Assembly (NCBI GenBank): GCA_949987705.1
Contig: OX465283.1
Coordinates: forward strand, 2,770,207-2,834,206
DNA length: 64,000 nt
Reading direction: 5' to 3'
From: Thereva unica
Lineage: Eukaryota > Arthropoda > Insecta > Diptera > Therevidae
Under the pieces are notes generated by a model. It had not been told where the DNA came from. It ran no database searches and saw only the letters and a program-made list of their open reading frames with translations. Positions 23,725 to 34,983 of this stretch are shown here, piece by piece (position 1 is the stretch's first letter; each line of letters opens with the position of its first letter). Both the position numbers and the translations under genes were made by a program.

Positions 23725-24154
23725 GCCGTGTTTTTTTAATGAACTATATAGTTCTTCCCCATACAAATCTCAAAACCCAGGTTTTATCGGGGTTTCTATC
23801 GAGGTTTTGGGAAATTTCTTAATTTGCATATTGCATACTTTCGGGGGTTGGCATGTTGCATACTTTACTTTCGGGGGTTGGCATGTTGCATACTTTCGGG
23901 GGTTGGAAAGACGTAATTTAAAAATAAAAACAACAGGAAAGTGATGAGAGCAAATTTATAACAAATAATTGATTTTTTAGAAACATTTATTATTTTCTAG
24001 CGAGGATTTTGTGTAACAGTGCAAAAAATAACACTTAACTTCCGTTTAATTTTGAAATTTTTAAGCATCGAAGTAGGCGCTACATGAAATTTCCCTTGTC
24101 GTTTTTTTAATGAACTCGATGAAAGAGCTATATAGTTCATTAAAAAAACACGGC
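23725..24154. mobile_element. MITE C copy 1 (430 bp)
   Basis: Starts GCCGTGTTTTTTTAATGAAC and ends in the exact inverse, flanked by perfect TATTA duplications (23720-23724, 24155-24159). Just inside the right end a second TTTTTTTAATGAACT faces the terminal one, so the right end alone can form a hairpin. A short tandem repeat of CATACTTTCGGGGGTTGG units lies at about 23,836-23,908. The same family, with identical termini and the same right-end hairpin, occurs at 45,509-46,347. Confidence 0.85.
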
Positions 24155-24159
24155 TATTA

Positions 24160-25545
24160 ATGCCCCGGCCCTTCTCGCACTAAGTGTAACTCAAGTCACC
24201 GATACAGATTTCGATCGAGTTCAGGTGACTGGGTATATGCACAGTCTCCAAAAGAACTGCCTGGCACTATGGGAAAGCCAACTGGTTGGGACTTATTCGC
24301 TTTTTCCAAGCCACTGACTGGGATTTGTGTTTCTGCGGTGCCAGTGCGAACTATGCCGCGCTCTGTATTGCTAAAATAATACGGGCAGGAATGTGTTTGT
24401 TCATTCTTCATTTTACCAATTCTATAAAGCCTAGGCAACGCGAGTTCCGGACGTTGAAGGTCAAGGAGCCCATCTGCTTGACCTGTTTCTTACTTCTCAT
24501 CCAACTCGATACTCCGTCGAAGTTAGCTCGCCCCTTGGTAACTCGGATCACAATCTAGTAAGCGCTAATTTCCCATATCCATCTTCTACTCCAACCAACG
24601 CAGTTCCTAAAAAAACTGTCTGGCACTATGGGAAAGCCAACTGGTTGGGACTTATACGCTTTTTTCAAGCTACAGACTGGAATTTGTGTTTCCGCAGTGC
24701 CAGTGCGAACTATGCCGCTTCCTGTATTACTAAAATAATACGGGCAGGAATGTGTTTGTTCATTCTTCATTTTACCAAATCTATAAAGCCTAGGCCGAAC
24801 AGATGGTTTAATGGGGAGTGTATGAACGCAATTAAAGCGAAGTAAGCCGTCTATAGAGCGTACAATTGTTCCCCAAACGAGTCACTTTGGCGTGAGTATA
24901 TGAAACCGAGAAACTCCTGTAATTCCATCATCAGGAAGGTCACAGCATCATTTGACGACAAGTTGAGAAATAAGATCCTCAATACACGCGTAGGCAGCAA
25001 AAACTTGGTCCTTGGTAACTTCCATCAAGAAGAATTTTACTTCTTCCAGAACTCCTCCATTCATTCATGAGAAGGGGGTGATGACAGAAAGCAAATCCAA
25101 GGCCGACTTATTGGCATCTCTGTTCGCCTTAAATTCTTCTTTACGCGAAACTGATACGCCACCCACGGTTCTCGAGCACAACGCCCATTCCATAGACGTA
25201 ATTTTCTTCAGGACTCGCGAGGTGTATAAATGTGACTTTAGACCGAAAAGGTCTTCTGGCGACCTTCTTGGGTGTCTGACTGAGGATCTCAACCAAAACA
25301 TCCATCGCTTCGGTGAATCTGGTCTGGTTGCTTTCGATATTTCTCTAGGCTTTCGGCAAAGTATGGCATCCCACTTTGTTGTGTAAACTCCAAGCAATTG
25401 GTATCGACTCAGTTCTAAGGAACTGTATTGAGAGCTTTCTTTCTGGCCGTTCAATCAAGGTAGTATTGGATGGCTTCGAATTCAACCCCCATTCCATTTC
25501 GGCCGGCGTTCCCCAAGGGTCGATCCTCTCACCTGCTGTCTTTCG
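24160..25545 (+). pseudogene. LINE remnant with internal direct duplication
   Basis: The end of an endonuclease is read at about 24,465-24,600 (HLLDLFLTSHPTRYSVEVSS, then GNSDHNLVSANFPYP, with the SDH catalytic word intact), followed by WHYGKANWLGLIRFFQATDW (24,627 on), RPNRWFNGECMNAIKAK and, after frameshifts, an RT palm word [15 protein letters not shown] (about 25,497-25,542). About 185 bp starting WHYGKANW also occurs upstream at about 24,255-24,436, before the endonuclease end, as a direct duplicate. Many stops; dead. Confidence 0.7.
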
Positions 25546-26245
25546 GTGATGGTTCGGAAGTGTGGACATTGAAAAACGCAGTCGAAGCATTGGTAGGAAG
25601 ATTTGACAGGAAAACCCTTCGTTCGACCTACAAAGGGATACAGGCTGATGGCATTGGAGGAGAAGATACAACTCAGAGTTGTATGAAATCAGTAAGACAA
25701 CATTGGCAAAGTGATCAAAATAAACAGACTGCGATGGATTGATCATGTCTTGTACTGCGAGGTACAGAACGGAACCCGACAAATATAGTGCTGGGTAAAG
25801 TATCGCCAGGAAAACGGAGACCAGGGGCCGTATTTGGTTTCTCGAGTCGACATTGTCGTCTGTCGATAAATAAAAATTGGCATTTGGCGACACGATATCG
25901 TCTCTTTTCGTGTCGATAAAGACGTTTGACTGTTATTAAAAAGCTCAATTTATGCATGCAATAAACTTTTAACAATTTCTATTTTAATTAAATATACGTG
26001 GTTTGCTGCTTTGAAGTAATACCACCCAATTTGATGGTTTTGTATGGCTGCGCTTAGCTGTCGATTTGGTCGTGAAACCAAATATGAAACTTAAAGAAAA
26101 TCGAGAAGCTTTTTTTGTCGAGTCGATCCATCGTGTCGAGAAACCAAATACGGCCCCAGGTCGTCCTCAGAAGAGTTATATGTATGACGTCGAAGACGAC
26201 TTGAGACAGTTGGGAATAAGAAACTGGGAAAGTGGAGCCAGATGC
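25546..26245 (+). pseudogene. LINE C-terminal tail interrupted by a MITE
   Basis: The plus strand begins GSEVWTLKNAVEALVGRFDR (25,556 on), the usual word after RT. It passes through a shifted INRLRWIDHV-like stretch and GKVSPGKRRPG, is cut at 25,826 by a 330-bp MITE, and resumes GRPQKSYMYDVEDDLRQLGI and RNWESGARC after 26,155. The RRPGRP(Q/R)KRW word spans the junction exactly once the insertion is discounted. Confidence 0.7.
25826..26155. mobile_element. MITE D (330 bp), 5-bp duplication
   Basis: Starts GGCCGTATTTGGTTTCTCGA and ends in its inverse, flanked by perfect CCAGG duplications (25821-25825 and 26156-26160). The host LINE is in frame across the junction once the element and one duplicate are discounted, which confirms both ends. 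There is no transposase. The terminal bases and 5-bp duplication resemble MITE C and MITE G. Confidence 0.9.
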
Positions 26246-27073
26246 GATGTTTTTTTTCTGGCAATATTCAGATTTTAGCTCGTTTTTAACCGGGCAAACC
26301 CCTTAGGTCAATGTAATAATCGATATTTTTATCATATTATTATATTTACTAAAAGAATAAAGTTACTCTTAATCAAATTTTTTTATTTTTTGTTATAATT
26401 CACTGCTCTTGGTTGTTCTTTGTTAGCCGCCTCGACCATGTTTATTATAGCGTCTTCTACTACTGGTAGGTTATTTTCAGAGCTTCTGTCTGCTGTAGTC
26501 CTAGATTTTCAAGACTGGAAGCCAAGGCCATTGTCACATGTCGCGTCTCTTTTCAGCGCCCTTATCATGGGATCCCGGACTTGTTATTTTTTTTTTGTTC
26601 ACTCGTAATCCGATTTAACGAACATATTAATTTGAAAATTTTCAGAATTTCTGCTTTTTATTACTTTCAACTTATCATCCAACAATAATCACCCTTCGGT
26701 AGTCCGCCGCTATTCTCTTGTAATCAGATAAGTTAGTAGATCTGTTCGAAAGTAGAAATGCTCGTATTATGATCCATATGCGAGTATAAACTGAACTGTG
26801 ATAGCCCAGACATACTACAACATCGACCAAATATTACAGCATAAAAAAAGCTTTTTTAAGAAATCCATTTGTCAAAAGAAAAATCAACAAACATAGACAG
26901 AGCTTCCACAATATTATCACAACGACGATATCAGTCTGAAATCTTCTCTCTGGAAACGAAAGAAATCATTCAGTCGAAGATCTCCGCCAGAGCTTTAGGT
27001 CACGTGAAGGTGGGCACTTGTCTGTCAGGTGGTCGAAGTTGATAGAAAGAACGTGATTGCTACGCTGGAAAAA
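26246..27073. promoter_or_regulatory. Upstream region of EcK2
   Basis: No coding sequence. A TATAAA at about 26,785-26,790 could be the EcK2 TATA box, which would give a 5' leader of roughly 260 bases up to ATG 27074. This is weaker than the promoters of EcK3 and EcK4 because no paralog supports it. Confidence 0.3.
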
Positions 27074-30000
27074 ATGGGCACCGGTGCTAAGGAATATGCA
27101 GTTCCTGAGTGGTTAACTTCAACCTTCATGGAAGATGTATTGAAGAAACATTTCGAAGATGACACCCTCAAAGTTCTGAGCATTTCATCTACAAGTGTCA
27201 ATTCCAAAGGTCTCAGCTTTTGCGCGATAATGCATCGAGTCTCTCTGCAAGTGGAACGCAACGGAGACGTACAATCTCTATCTGTGATAATTAAGGTAAA
27301 CAGAAAATTTATTTAAACGAACATTAATGCATGTTTCTTCGTAGGAACACCCAAAAGATACTGCTGGCACTATTGCCACCAAGAATCAACTCTTCCAACG
27401 CGAAATAAGTGTTTACAATGATATTTTACCAAAAGTCCACCAGCTGCTGGAATCACTTGATGATCGCACAAGAATATCACCGATTTGCTACTTTACCACA
27501 TCCACGCCCGAAGTTATGTTAATCCTAGAAGATATGAATGCGAAAAACTATGATATGTTTGAGAAGAGCCGCCTTCTAAATCTTGAGCATGTTTTGCCTG
27601 TGGTTCATAAGATTGCCAAGCTGCATGCGTGTTCGGCTGTAATCGCTGAAAAGGATCCTAAAATAATGGAACAATTCCTAGAGGGTGTGATAACTGACAA
27701 TCCTGACAGGCAGGATTTTCTAGGATTCTTTCCTGCAAATATGAAATCTCTAGCAATTGAGGTGGAAGAGTGGAAGGGATTCGAAGAGATCGCAGAGAAG
27801 CTGAGGATATTGGAGCGCACGATTATTCCGAAAGCGGTAGAGATGTATAAGGCTGATGATAAAATATTTCGGGTGCTTAATCTGGGTGACCTTTGGGTTA
27901 ATAATTTAATGTTTCAGTGCAATGATGATTTGATTCCTGAGGATGTCGTTTTGGTGAGTATAAGTTATGTTTGTTAGTTTGTAAATTGCTGAGGAATTTA
28001 TTCATCCCTTCTGCACTTTTAAGATATCTGTGAAAAACCATAGCACATTTCTTTATTTTGATTTTGTCAAACTGATACAAATCTTTATATTTCTGAATGA
28101 ATGCACTTCCCTGGACAAAAGTGGGACAACGGATCCGGACCTTTAATTTGTTATCAGTCAGTAGACTTTTTATTGGGTTGATATTTTGTGGGCTGCCCAG
28201 AATCTGAAATAATACTGTACATTCTTCTTCTTCTTTCTTCTTTGATCCGTTAGCTGGTGCTCCGAGCTGGTGCTCCGAGCGGAACGTCCCCGCAACGGAT
28301 ATGCTGCTGTCGGTGCCGCTGGGTCTCGAACTCCTTGCACGATTCGTTTCCATTCTTGCCGGTTTTTCGCGACGTCTCGAGCCTCGGTAATCGTTGATTT
28401 TTTAGGTCACCCTCGATATTCTTTAGCCAGGTTTTCTTCGGTGCCGATCGCTAGATTCCCCAGCCTGTGGGACGGTGTGGCCAGGGAAGCTTACGTGCCA
28501 AGCGGTTATCATCCATTCGGAAAGCATATCCAATCCCCCGTAGTCGACGTTTTTGCATTTCTTCTTCGATCAGTGTCTGCTGATCACATCTCTGTCTAAC
28601 TGTCTCGTTTCGAAGGCACCGAGGATCTGCCTCAAGCATCACATTTGGAAGACCGATATTCTTAACGTCCGGTTTGAACAGTGTCCACGTTTCAGATCCA
28701 TGAAGAAGAATCGGAAGGATCAACGTTCGGTAAAGGCTTTCTTTTGTTTTGATGGCAATATTTGTTCGTTTCCATATGCACCACTTGAGCGAGGCGAATG
28801 TTGCTGTTGCCTGGCCGATGCGGCTGTGAACATCGGACGTCGATGCCACTTTCGTTTCCTCAACCAATGATCCCAAATATTTGAACCTCGGAACCTGTTC
28901 CATTTGGGTTTCATCGAGGTGAACACTGGCCCTCGATCCGTCCGTTGTGAGCATTTTGGTCTTTTCCGCATTGATTTTTAACGCATATGACTGGGCGATG
29001 CGAGAAATATCGTATAAGATGTCTGTTGCTTCGGCATCCGTGTCGGCGAAGACGGCGCTATCGTTGGCGCACATTAAGTCGGTTACGAAGTTGTTGTCGT
29101 TGTGTCGAACACATAATCGCGTCGATCACATCGTTGAACAGAAGTGGCGAAGCTACGTCTGCCTGTCGGACACCTATTTGAATCGGAAACTCCTCGGATA
29201 AGTCGCTTCGAATACGAACGCTGGTGGTTGAGCCATCGTACGAGACTTGGGGAAGTTTGATGATTTTCAATGGCACGTGTTCGGTTTTCAAGACCCTGTT
29301 GCGATCGATGCCGTCGAAAGCGGATTTGAAATCGATGAAAACGACGACAGTTCGTTTGCCGCAACGAATTCTTTCTTCCATTAGCTGACGGCGTGCGAAT
29401 ATTTGATCAATACATCCTAGATGTCTAAATCCCGCTTTTCTTTCCGGCTCGTTTGTTCTCGATGTTTCTGGAGCCTCGATTGTATGATTTTCGTAAATAC
29501 TTTGCCGACAATCGAAATGAGACTAATACCGCGATAATTCTTGAATTCCCGACTTTTTTTTTTTTTTTTTTCAAAATTGGGACAACGGTCGCTTTCTTCC
29601 ACGCCGACGGGACAGTATCAGAATGCCATATGTGTGTTATGAGGACATGGAGTCGTTGGGATAAGACATCATCTCTGGCTTTGATCATCTCGACGGTTAC
29701 TTGGTCTACTCCCTTGGCGTTTTTTCATTTTTCTGCAATTTTATTGCTGTCTTCACCTCGATAATTGTCGGTTCGGTATCGATAAACTGATTCGTCGGCT
29801 GTTCGATAATCGGCAGTTCGGGTGCTGGATCTTGCGGCGTATCGTAGTTGTACAGCTGGTGGAAGAATTCTCTCTACCGCTGCAGGCGTTCACGAGGAGA
29901 AGTCACAAAAGCTCCATCCGATTTTTTGATGTTGTCGTTTGTTTATGTTGTTTTGACGCCTAACCGGCGGATTGTCTGGCACAGCGTCCGGTACTCGTGC

Positions 30001-31815
30001 CTCGACGCCGCACTTCCATGTCGGCCGCAACGTTATTCCAGTACGCTTCTCGTTTCTGTCGAACTTCTTTGTTCAATCTTCGGTATTGCTTAAAGTCGAC
30101 TGTTTCATTCGCCTCCGCTGATCTGGTCCGGCCAGCTCTTCGAGATCCATGGCTGCGTCCGCTTACGGATAGGTCCTGTTTATAGTAATACTAAAAATAA
30201 ATGTCTGGCTTCGACGAATTATTGGGTTCTGTCTGATGATAACGTTCTCCAATTACATATTTCAGAAAAGCTTTTTGCTATCGTCATCTACGTTATCTAC
30301 CCATCGTTTTTTTAAGGTTTCCACTACTCTACATTACCTAACAGGGCAACCTGCACTGCAATCCTAGGATTGTCCATACTTTGAACATGGGAATCATTAT
30401 ATTGTTGGCATAACTATTTGCTTTATTTATCTTACTCTCCATTCGTTATCAACTTACTGGGGGCGCAATATACGTCATAGATATCCGTTTCAAATATACC
30501 ATTCTTATTTGCCTGTCGCTGCGGAAGATCACGTTTACATGAGTTCTATTTTTAGAATCGTCGTAGTTTTCCTGATGACATTTGCACACCTAAAGAAGAA
30601 AACGAGTGAGAACATGTTATCTGTTAGCGTAATTCTTCTTTTTATCTTTTGTCATCAGCTGTTATAGAGTTAGTTCTATTCCTTATGATCATTACGTTTG
30701 CATTCTTTCTTAATATAAGCTACTAATCCCTACTAGAATAACGTTATATAAACATCAAATTTCCAGTTCGACTATCAACTAGCGTACTACGGATCACCCG
30801 CAATAGATCTCAACTATTTACTCTTCGGATCGCTAAATGAGAACGTGAGAAAAGTCCACTTCAAGTTTATAGTCCACGAGTACCATCGACATCTAGCTGA
30901 CACTCTACAAAGGTTAAACTTCAAAGGCACAATTCCAACGCTCCGTGATATCCACATCGAGATAATCCGGAAAAGTTTACACGGTGAGCATTACACATTT
31001 CACACTTGAGCCACAAAACCGCCAGACATCTCTGAGAATGTAATGGTCATACGCTAGCAATAAAGCCACAGCGTGCAAACCATATCGCACATGTATTACA
31101 ATAGTGACACAACTCAAAAAAGTAGATTTTTCAGGAGAGACAAAAAACTATTTCGTGACGAAGCAAGAAGTTTAGTAGTTTACAGTCGATTATATGGAAT
31201 GTCGGGCGGTATGTTTGAAGAAAGTTTTCCTCGTCGATGTCCAACAAATGTCAAAGCATAAATGTGTGCGCTGTTTGTCAAAAACTTGTTTGACCGTGGA
31301 TGGGGACCTAATGTAACACAATTTTGTTTGAGAGGGCAAGAGTGACGTAAGTGATGTCTGACGGCAAGCAAAAAAAGCTAGATTCAAACGGTTTGCGTGG
31401 TTTATACCAATGGTTTTGCTAAATAATTTGACGGGTATAACTCAAATACTGAAATTTTTGAGTTGTGTCACTATTGTAATACATGTGCGATATGTTCAGT
31501 ACTACAGACTCCGCTCAGTGTTTACTTTGCACCAATGTATAACAAGTGCAAGATTAAGTTTTAGAGTTTTGTTTGTCTTTAGATAATAAACTTTTATTTG
31601 TTTTTCTCTGATTTATATTTATAGCTGTCATAGCTGCTGTATGTTTAACGCCGATTTTATTAATGGAGTGCGAGCGTGTTACCGAATTGGAAGCGTTGTT
31701 CGATCGGTCTGACGAAGGGAATGCTCTACGGAAAGCGAACATAGAAAATCCAAAGTATAAAGTGTTTATTCAAAGGACGTTGAAGGAACTAGAATTGTCT
31801 GGATTTTTAGATTGA
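27074..31815 (+). CDS. EcK2: ecdysteroid-kinase-like protein with altered catalytic loop
   Basis: Four exons, 27074-27295, 27345-27953, 30767-30983 and 31625-31815, join in frame to 412 residues. ATG 27074 (context AAAAATGG) opens MGTGAKEYAVPEWLTSTFME, matching the start position of EcK3. Lys74 (SVIIK) is the candidate ATP lysine. The nucleotide-loop word is degenerate (KGLSFCA instead of KGENYAS). The catalytic loop reads NLGDLWVNN: the family His at 254 is Leu, while Asp256 remains. FDYQLAYYGSPAIDLNYLL follows at the exon 2/3 junction, the DFQ-equivalent Mg site. Intron 2 (2.8 kb) hosts LINE copy B on the opposite strand; intron 3 (641 bp) hosts a MITE. AATAAA at about 31,878. Splice sites are all canonical, so it looks expressed, but activity is uncertain. 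Confidence 0.85.
28217..30180 (-). pseudogene. LINE copy B in EcK2 intron 2
   Basis: Minus strand, 5' to 3': linker words LNKEVRQKREAYWNNVAADM (about 30,080-30,020); RT palm with VVVFIDFKSAFDGIDRNRVL (about 29,350-29,290) and IQIGVRQADVASPLLFNDVI (about 29,190-29,130); CANDSAVFADTDAEATDILY (about 29,070); and tail YGSETWTL-type word with KRRLRGIGYAFRMDDNRLAR. It ends with AACGGATCAAAGAAGAAAGA and a GAA-rich terminus near 28,217. It is frameshifted, with an internal A-rich run of about 19 bases near 29,555 that could be a slippage product. Same family as copies A and C. Confidence 0.85.
31085..31490. mobile_element. MITE E in EcK2 intron 3, TA duplication
   Basis: Starts TCGCACATGTATTACAATAG and continues to ACTCAAAAA; the right end is its exact inverse over about 35 bases. 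TA lies at each edge (31083-31084 and 31491-31492), as for Tc1/mariner-type elements. 406 bp with no transposase. The matching arms imply a fairly recent insertion into the intron. Confidence 0.8.
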
Positions 31816-31899
31816 GTATTTGAATTAATTTGGGCGAGACGGGCTGTAAATATTATATAATAATACACAAATATTGAAATAAAGTTAAGATTACATAAT

Positions 31900-33360
31900 T
31901 TTTGTTTTTTTTTATTATTATTTATATATGTATGTCCATCCAATGGCGCTACAGCCCAAATCCCTCCTCTAAGGCGTTTCTTCAAGTTTGACGGTTCCTT
32001 GCAGCAGTTCCGAATGTTGAGCATTGTCTGCGTCAGCCGTCCCAGAGTCCATTTATCTCCTCCTGGGTCATCTTGAGGGATTTCAATTGCCTCCGCCTGT
32101 GAGTCTTAGTTTATTCTTGGGGTTGGATTCAAACGTTTTGAAGACATTGTGTCCATCTTTCCTTTATCCTATCCGGGTCTGCTAATGGGTTTTATGTCCC
32201 TTTAGATATCCGTTCTTGGCTGAAACTTATTGCTGATCTGGTGTGTTCCTTTGTAGCCTTGTCTAATTCTCCCTTCGTTGAAGTCTTCCGTATTTGTAGG
32301 ATCCTCCTGTTTAGAAACTCTTTCTTCTTCTTTCTGCACAGCCTGTCTGCAGTTCTTCTTTTTTTAGCTTGAAGACTTCCATCCTTGCTCTTGTGGGCCT
32401 TGCGATGTACTCCCAGTCAATTATAGTCTGTCTGAAGAATGGAAGCGAATCGTGAATAGAGTTCGGGACCCAGCGGCACCGACAGCAGCGTATCCGTTGC
32501 GGGGACGTCCCGCTCGGACCGCCAGCTAACGGATCAAAGAAGAAGAAGATAGTCTGTCTGGGGGCCCAGCCTAGGGTCTCTTCTGCTGCCTCCTTTACGC
32601 AGTTTTTCCCATTTGTTGTTGATGTCGGGCTCTTCTCCTACTCCTTCTCTCAGGTTTTGTACGATAACATTCTGATAGGCATTTCTTCTTCCTTCAAGTT
32701 TTAGCTTGTCTATATCGTACCTTAGTTGTGCTTGCCCTCTGTGAATTTTGGTCCGGTTTTGGTTGGTTTGGTTTGATTGAGTTGGTTCTAAATTTCACTT
32801 TGACGAGATAGTGGTCTGAGCCACAGCACGCTCCTCTCATAGTTCTCACATTCAGTATACTCGTGGCCCGTCTTCTCTCAATTAGGACGTGGTCTATTTG
32901 ATTATTTGTTACCCCTTCTGGTGACTGCCACGTCCATTTTATGAATATCTTTGTGCCGGAACATTGTTGAACTTACTACCATTGAATTCGAGCTAGCGAT
33001 ATCGATCAATCTACAACCGTTGTTATTGGTAGCGTTATATAGGCTGTGCTTTCCTATGACTCCTAGGAATTCCTCTTCTTTTCCTACTTTGGCGTTCATG
33101 CCTCCAAGCGCCATTTTAATATCGTTTGATGGAATTAATCTAATGGCGTTTTTTAGTTCCTGGTAGAATTGTTCTTTCTCCTCATCCGTCTTGCCTTCTG
33201 TGGGCGCATGAACGTTTAGGAGACTAATGTTATGTAGTGTTGTTTTAATACGAAGCGTACATATTCTATTATTTACTGGATTGAAGTCCAGAATCAGTGA
33301 TTTCATTTTCTTTTTTTTATGTGTCACCCTTTGTACTACTAGTCCGTCATGTCGTACACG
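31900..33360 (-). pseudogene. LINE endonuclease, linker and 3' end
   Basis: On the minus strand an apurinic-type endonuclease is readable (33,327-32,780): FNPVNNRICTLRIKTTLHNI, LLNVHAPTEGKTDEEKEQFY, then LGGMNAKVGKEEEFLGVIGK, where the catalytic GDFN word is GGMN, and GSDHYLVKVKFR, which is intact. A linker runs to about 32,570, is interrupted by a 114-bp LINE insertion, and continues to about 32,200 (RLCRKKKKEFLNRRILQI). A further tail with MLNIRNCCKEPSNLKKRLRG and an A-rich end lies at 32,024-31,900. RT is absent, so the element is internally deleted or two fragments are joined. Confidence 0.7.
32435..32548 (+). mobile_element. 114-bp 5'-truncated LINE insertion with 12-bp duplication
   Basis: The insertion carries only the last bases of the LINE A/B/C family (GAATGGAAGCGAATCGTGAA on, ending AACGGATCAAAGAAGAAGAA). 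It is flanked by perfect ATAGTCTGTCTG repeats (32423-32434 and 32549-32560). This is a textbook truncated target-primed insertion, placed in the opposite orientation within another LINE. Confidence 0.9.
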
Positions 33361-33399
33361 TCTTGTCTAGCAACAAGCTTAGCTCGAAGAATACAGTGA

Positions 33400-33935
33400 A
33401 AACAGGATAGATTAGAGGAAGTCGGGTGGGTGTTGGAGGAGATGGTGGTGAACTTTGCGTTTGAGCTTTTGGGTATTGTATGAGTTCAGGAATACTGACT
33501 GTGGTCGGTTGTTCCACAGTCGAGTTCTTGTTATAAACGAATTGCTAAACCGGAGTGTGCGCGAAGATAAGGACTGTAAACTATAAGAGTGAGCTGAGTG
33601 CAAGCCTTGTGTTGAGGGAGAAATGTTGCCGTGGAGGCATAAGGTTACTTACTTCAGTGGAGCAGTCGTTATGGTAAGAGCGGTAAAATTTTGCAAGAGC
33701 TGCTATATTCCTACAGTGGCTTAATGAGTCAATTGAAGAGCAAAAGGCTCTATCACCAATAAGTTAGAGAGCACCTTGTCCAGCAAAGCTAAGGTGGTTC
33801 TCGGAACCCCGGCCCAGATGTACCAGTTGTATTTGAGGCGGGGACGAATGTAGGACTTGTAGATTGTAGCCTTGGCCGAAGGCTGAAGGAGGAATTTGCG
33901 CCTTTTAGCGAATCCCAGGTGGTTAGGTGAAGGGA
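33400..33935 (-). pseudogene. LINE C-terminal domain remnant
   Basis: The minus strand reads ATIYKSYIRPRLKYNWYIWA, GVPRTTLALLDKVQ, a shifted segment around NIAALAKFYRSYHNDCS, then SHSYSLQSLSSRTLRFSNSF and TRTRLWNNRPQSVFLNSYN, ending HHHLLQHPPDFL at 33,412. This is the region after RT in arthropod LINEs. It is the best-preserved representative of the debris at 9,690, 10,545 and 22,866. Frameshifts are present. Confidence 0.7.
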
Positions 33936-34034
33936 ACCCCTAAAGATGGCTGTAAGCCAGTTCAAAATTAGGTCACTGACTTCTTGTATTTCAATAGGGT
34001 CTAATACTATTAGGCGTTGATTATAAACCGCATG

Positions 34035-34265
34035 ACATAGTTGAAGGTGTCCTCAGAGGTCAATTCTATCACTCTTTCTTTTTCTATAATCTTCATAACT
34101 GATCTGTTTTCCAACACCCCCGACACACTTCATGCTATCGTTGATGACGGTATTCTGCGTGACTCCTATGCCTTCCACAGTATAACACAAGCACATGATA
34201 GACCCTTCATTTTTGATTGTGAGCTGGAAGTACAAAGGGTGATTTCTAAGCTTGGGGTTTCGATT
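34035..34265 (+). pseudogene. LINE RT active-site fragment
   Basis: The plus strand reads IIFITDLFSNTPDTLHAIVD, then DGILRDSYAFHSITQAHDRP, aligning with the INDLL...FADD...L..SY motif block of reverse transcriptases. The two Asp of the active site remain but FA is replaced by IV. Only this short part is preserved. Confidence 0.5.
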
Positions 34266-34975
34266 TTAAAAAGTCTCTATTTTACAGAGCAGGATATCGA
34301 CTAAAAACTAAAAGTGGAAAGTTTGTTTTCGAAAATCGTTGCCAAGTTATGCTTGAAATTTCTCAGATCGTTAATGCTACCTCCGTGCTTCAAATGCAGA
34401 ATGTCTATGGCTGCTGTTGTGCCACTGGGAGCTCATTGTCCCACGATAACGTTCCTGCCTAAATAATACTTCCAATCTTGGTGCTGCTTTAAGATACATA
34501 TTTTCACAGCATTCTCTTGGCCTCTTGACTAGCTTCTTTGTAAATTTAGATAAAAACCGTAACTTTTTTATTAAGTTGTCTAAGATGCAAGATTTATGTA
34601 ACTGGCAATAAAGCCACAATGGAAATGCTCATTCGCAAATACGTTCATAAGAGTTCAGTTTAACTAAGCTTAATTTGCGTGTAAATCTAAGTAAGAAACA
34701 GTCACTGCCACTGATAGTCTTAAGTGAACGAAAGCACGTTCCAGTCTCGTTACTCCGATTTTAGCATCAATTGAGGCTTCATTTTTAGAGCGTCTGTAAC
34801 GAAAATTTTTACTATAAAAGCGCTCCTCGCGTGTCGAACTTCCCGGTGACGTTAAAAACTGACAACGCAAAAAACCAACAGAACTCTCTGCTAATATTTG
34901 CATCTCGCCCATATAACAATAAATTACAGCAGCCGTAGCCAAAGACGACCTGTGGCTGCAACTGAAACCGCGCGG

Positions 34976-34983
34976 TATATAAA
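34976..34983 (+). promoter_or_regulatory. TATA box of EcK3
   Basis: TATATAAA in CGCGCGGTATATAAATGTCG is conserved in place in EcK4. An initiator about 30 bases downstream is plausible within CGCTTAGTTCGCCGCG (around 35,010), leaving a leader of roughly 85 bases. Confidence 0.75.

Noticed and set aside
25345..25893. 182-codon minus-strand frame
   Set aside because: It runs antisense through a LINE tail and across the edge of MITE D; no motif.
28010..28210. Host exon on the minus strand within EcK2 intron 2
   Set aside because: The frame is Lys-rich and continues into the LINE 3' end; there is no splice or start signal.
28451..29074. 207-codon minus-strand frame as a host gene
   Set aside because: It carries RT active-site, thumb and GSETWTL words shared with LINE copies A and C.
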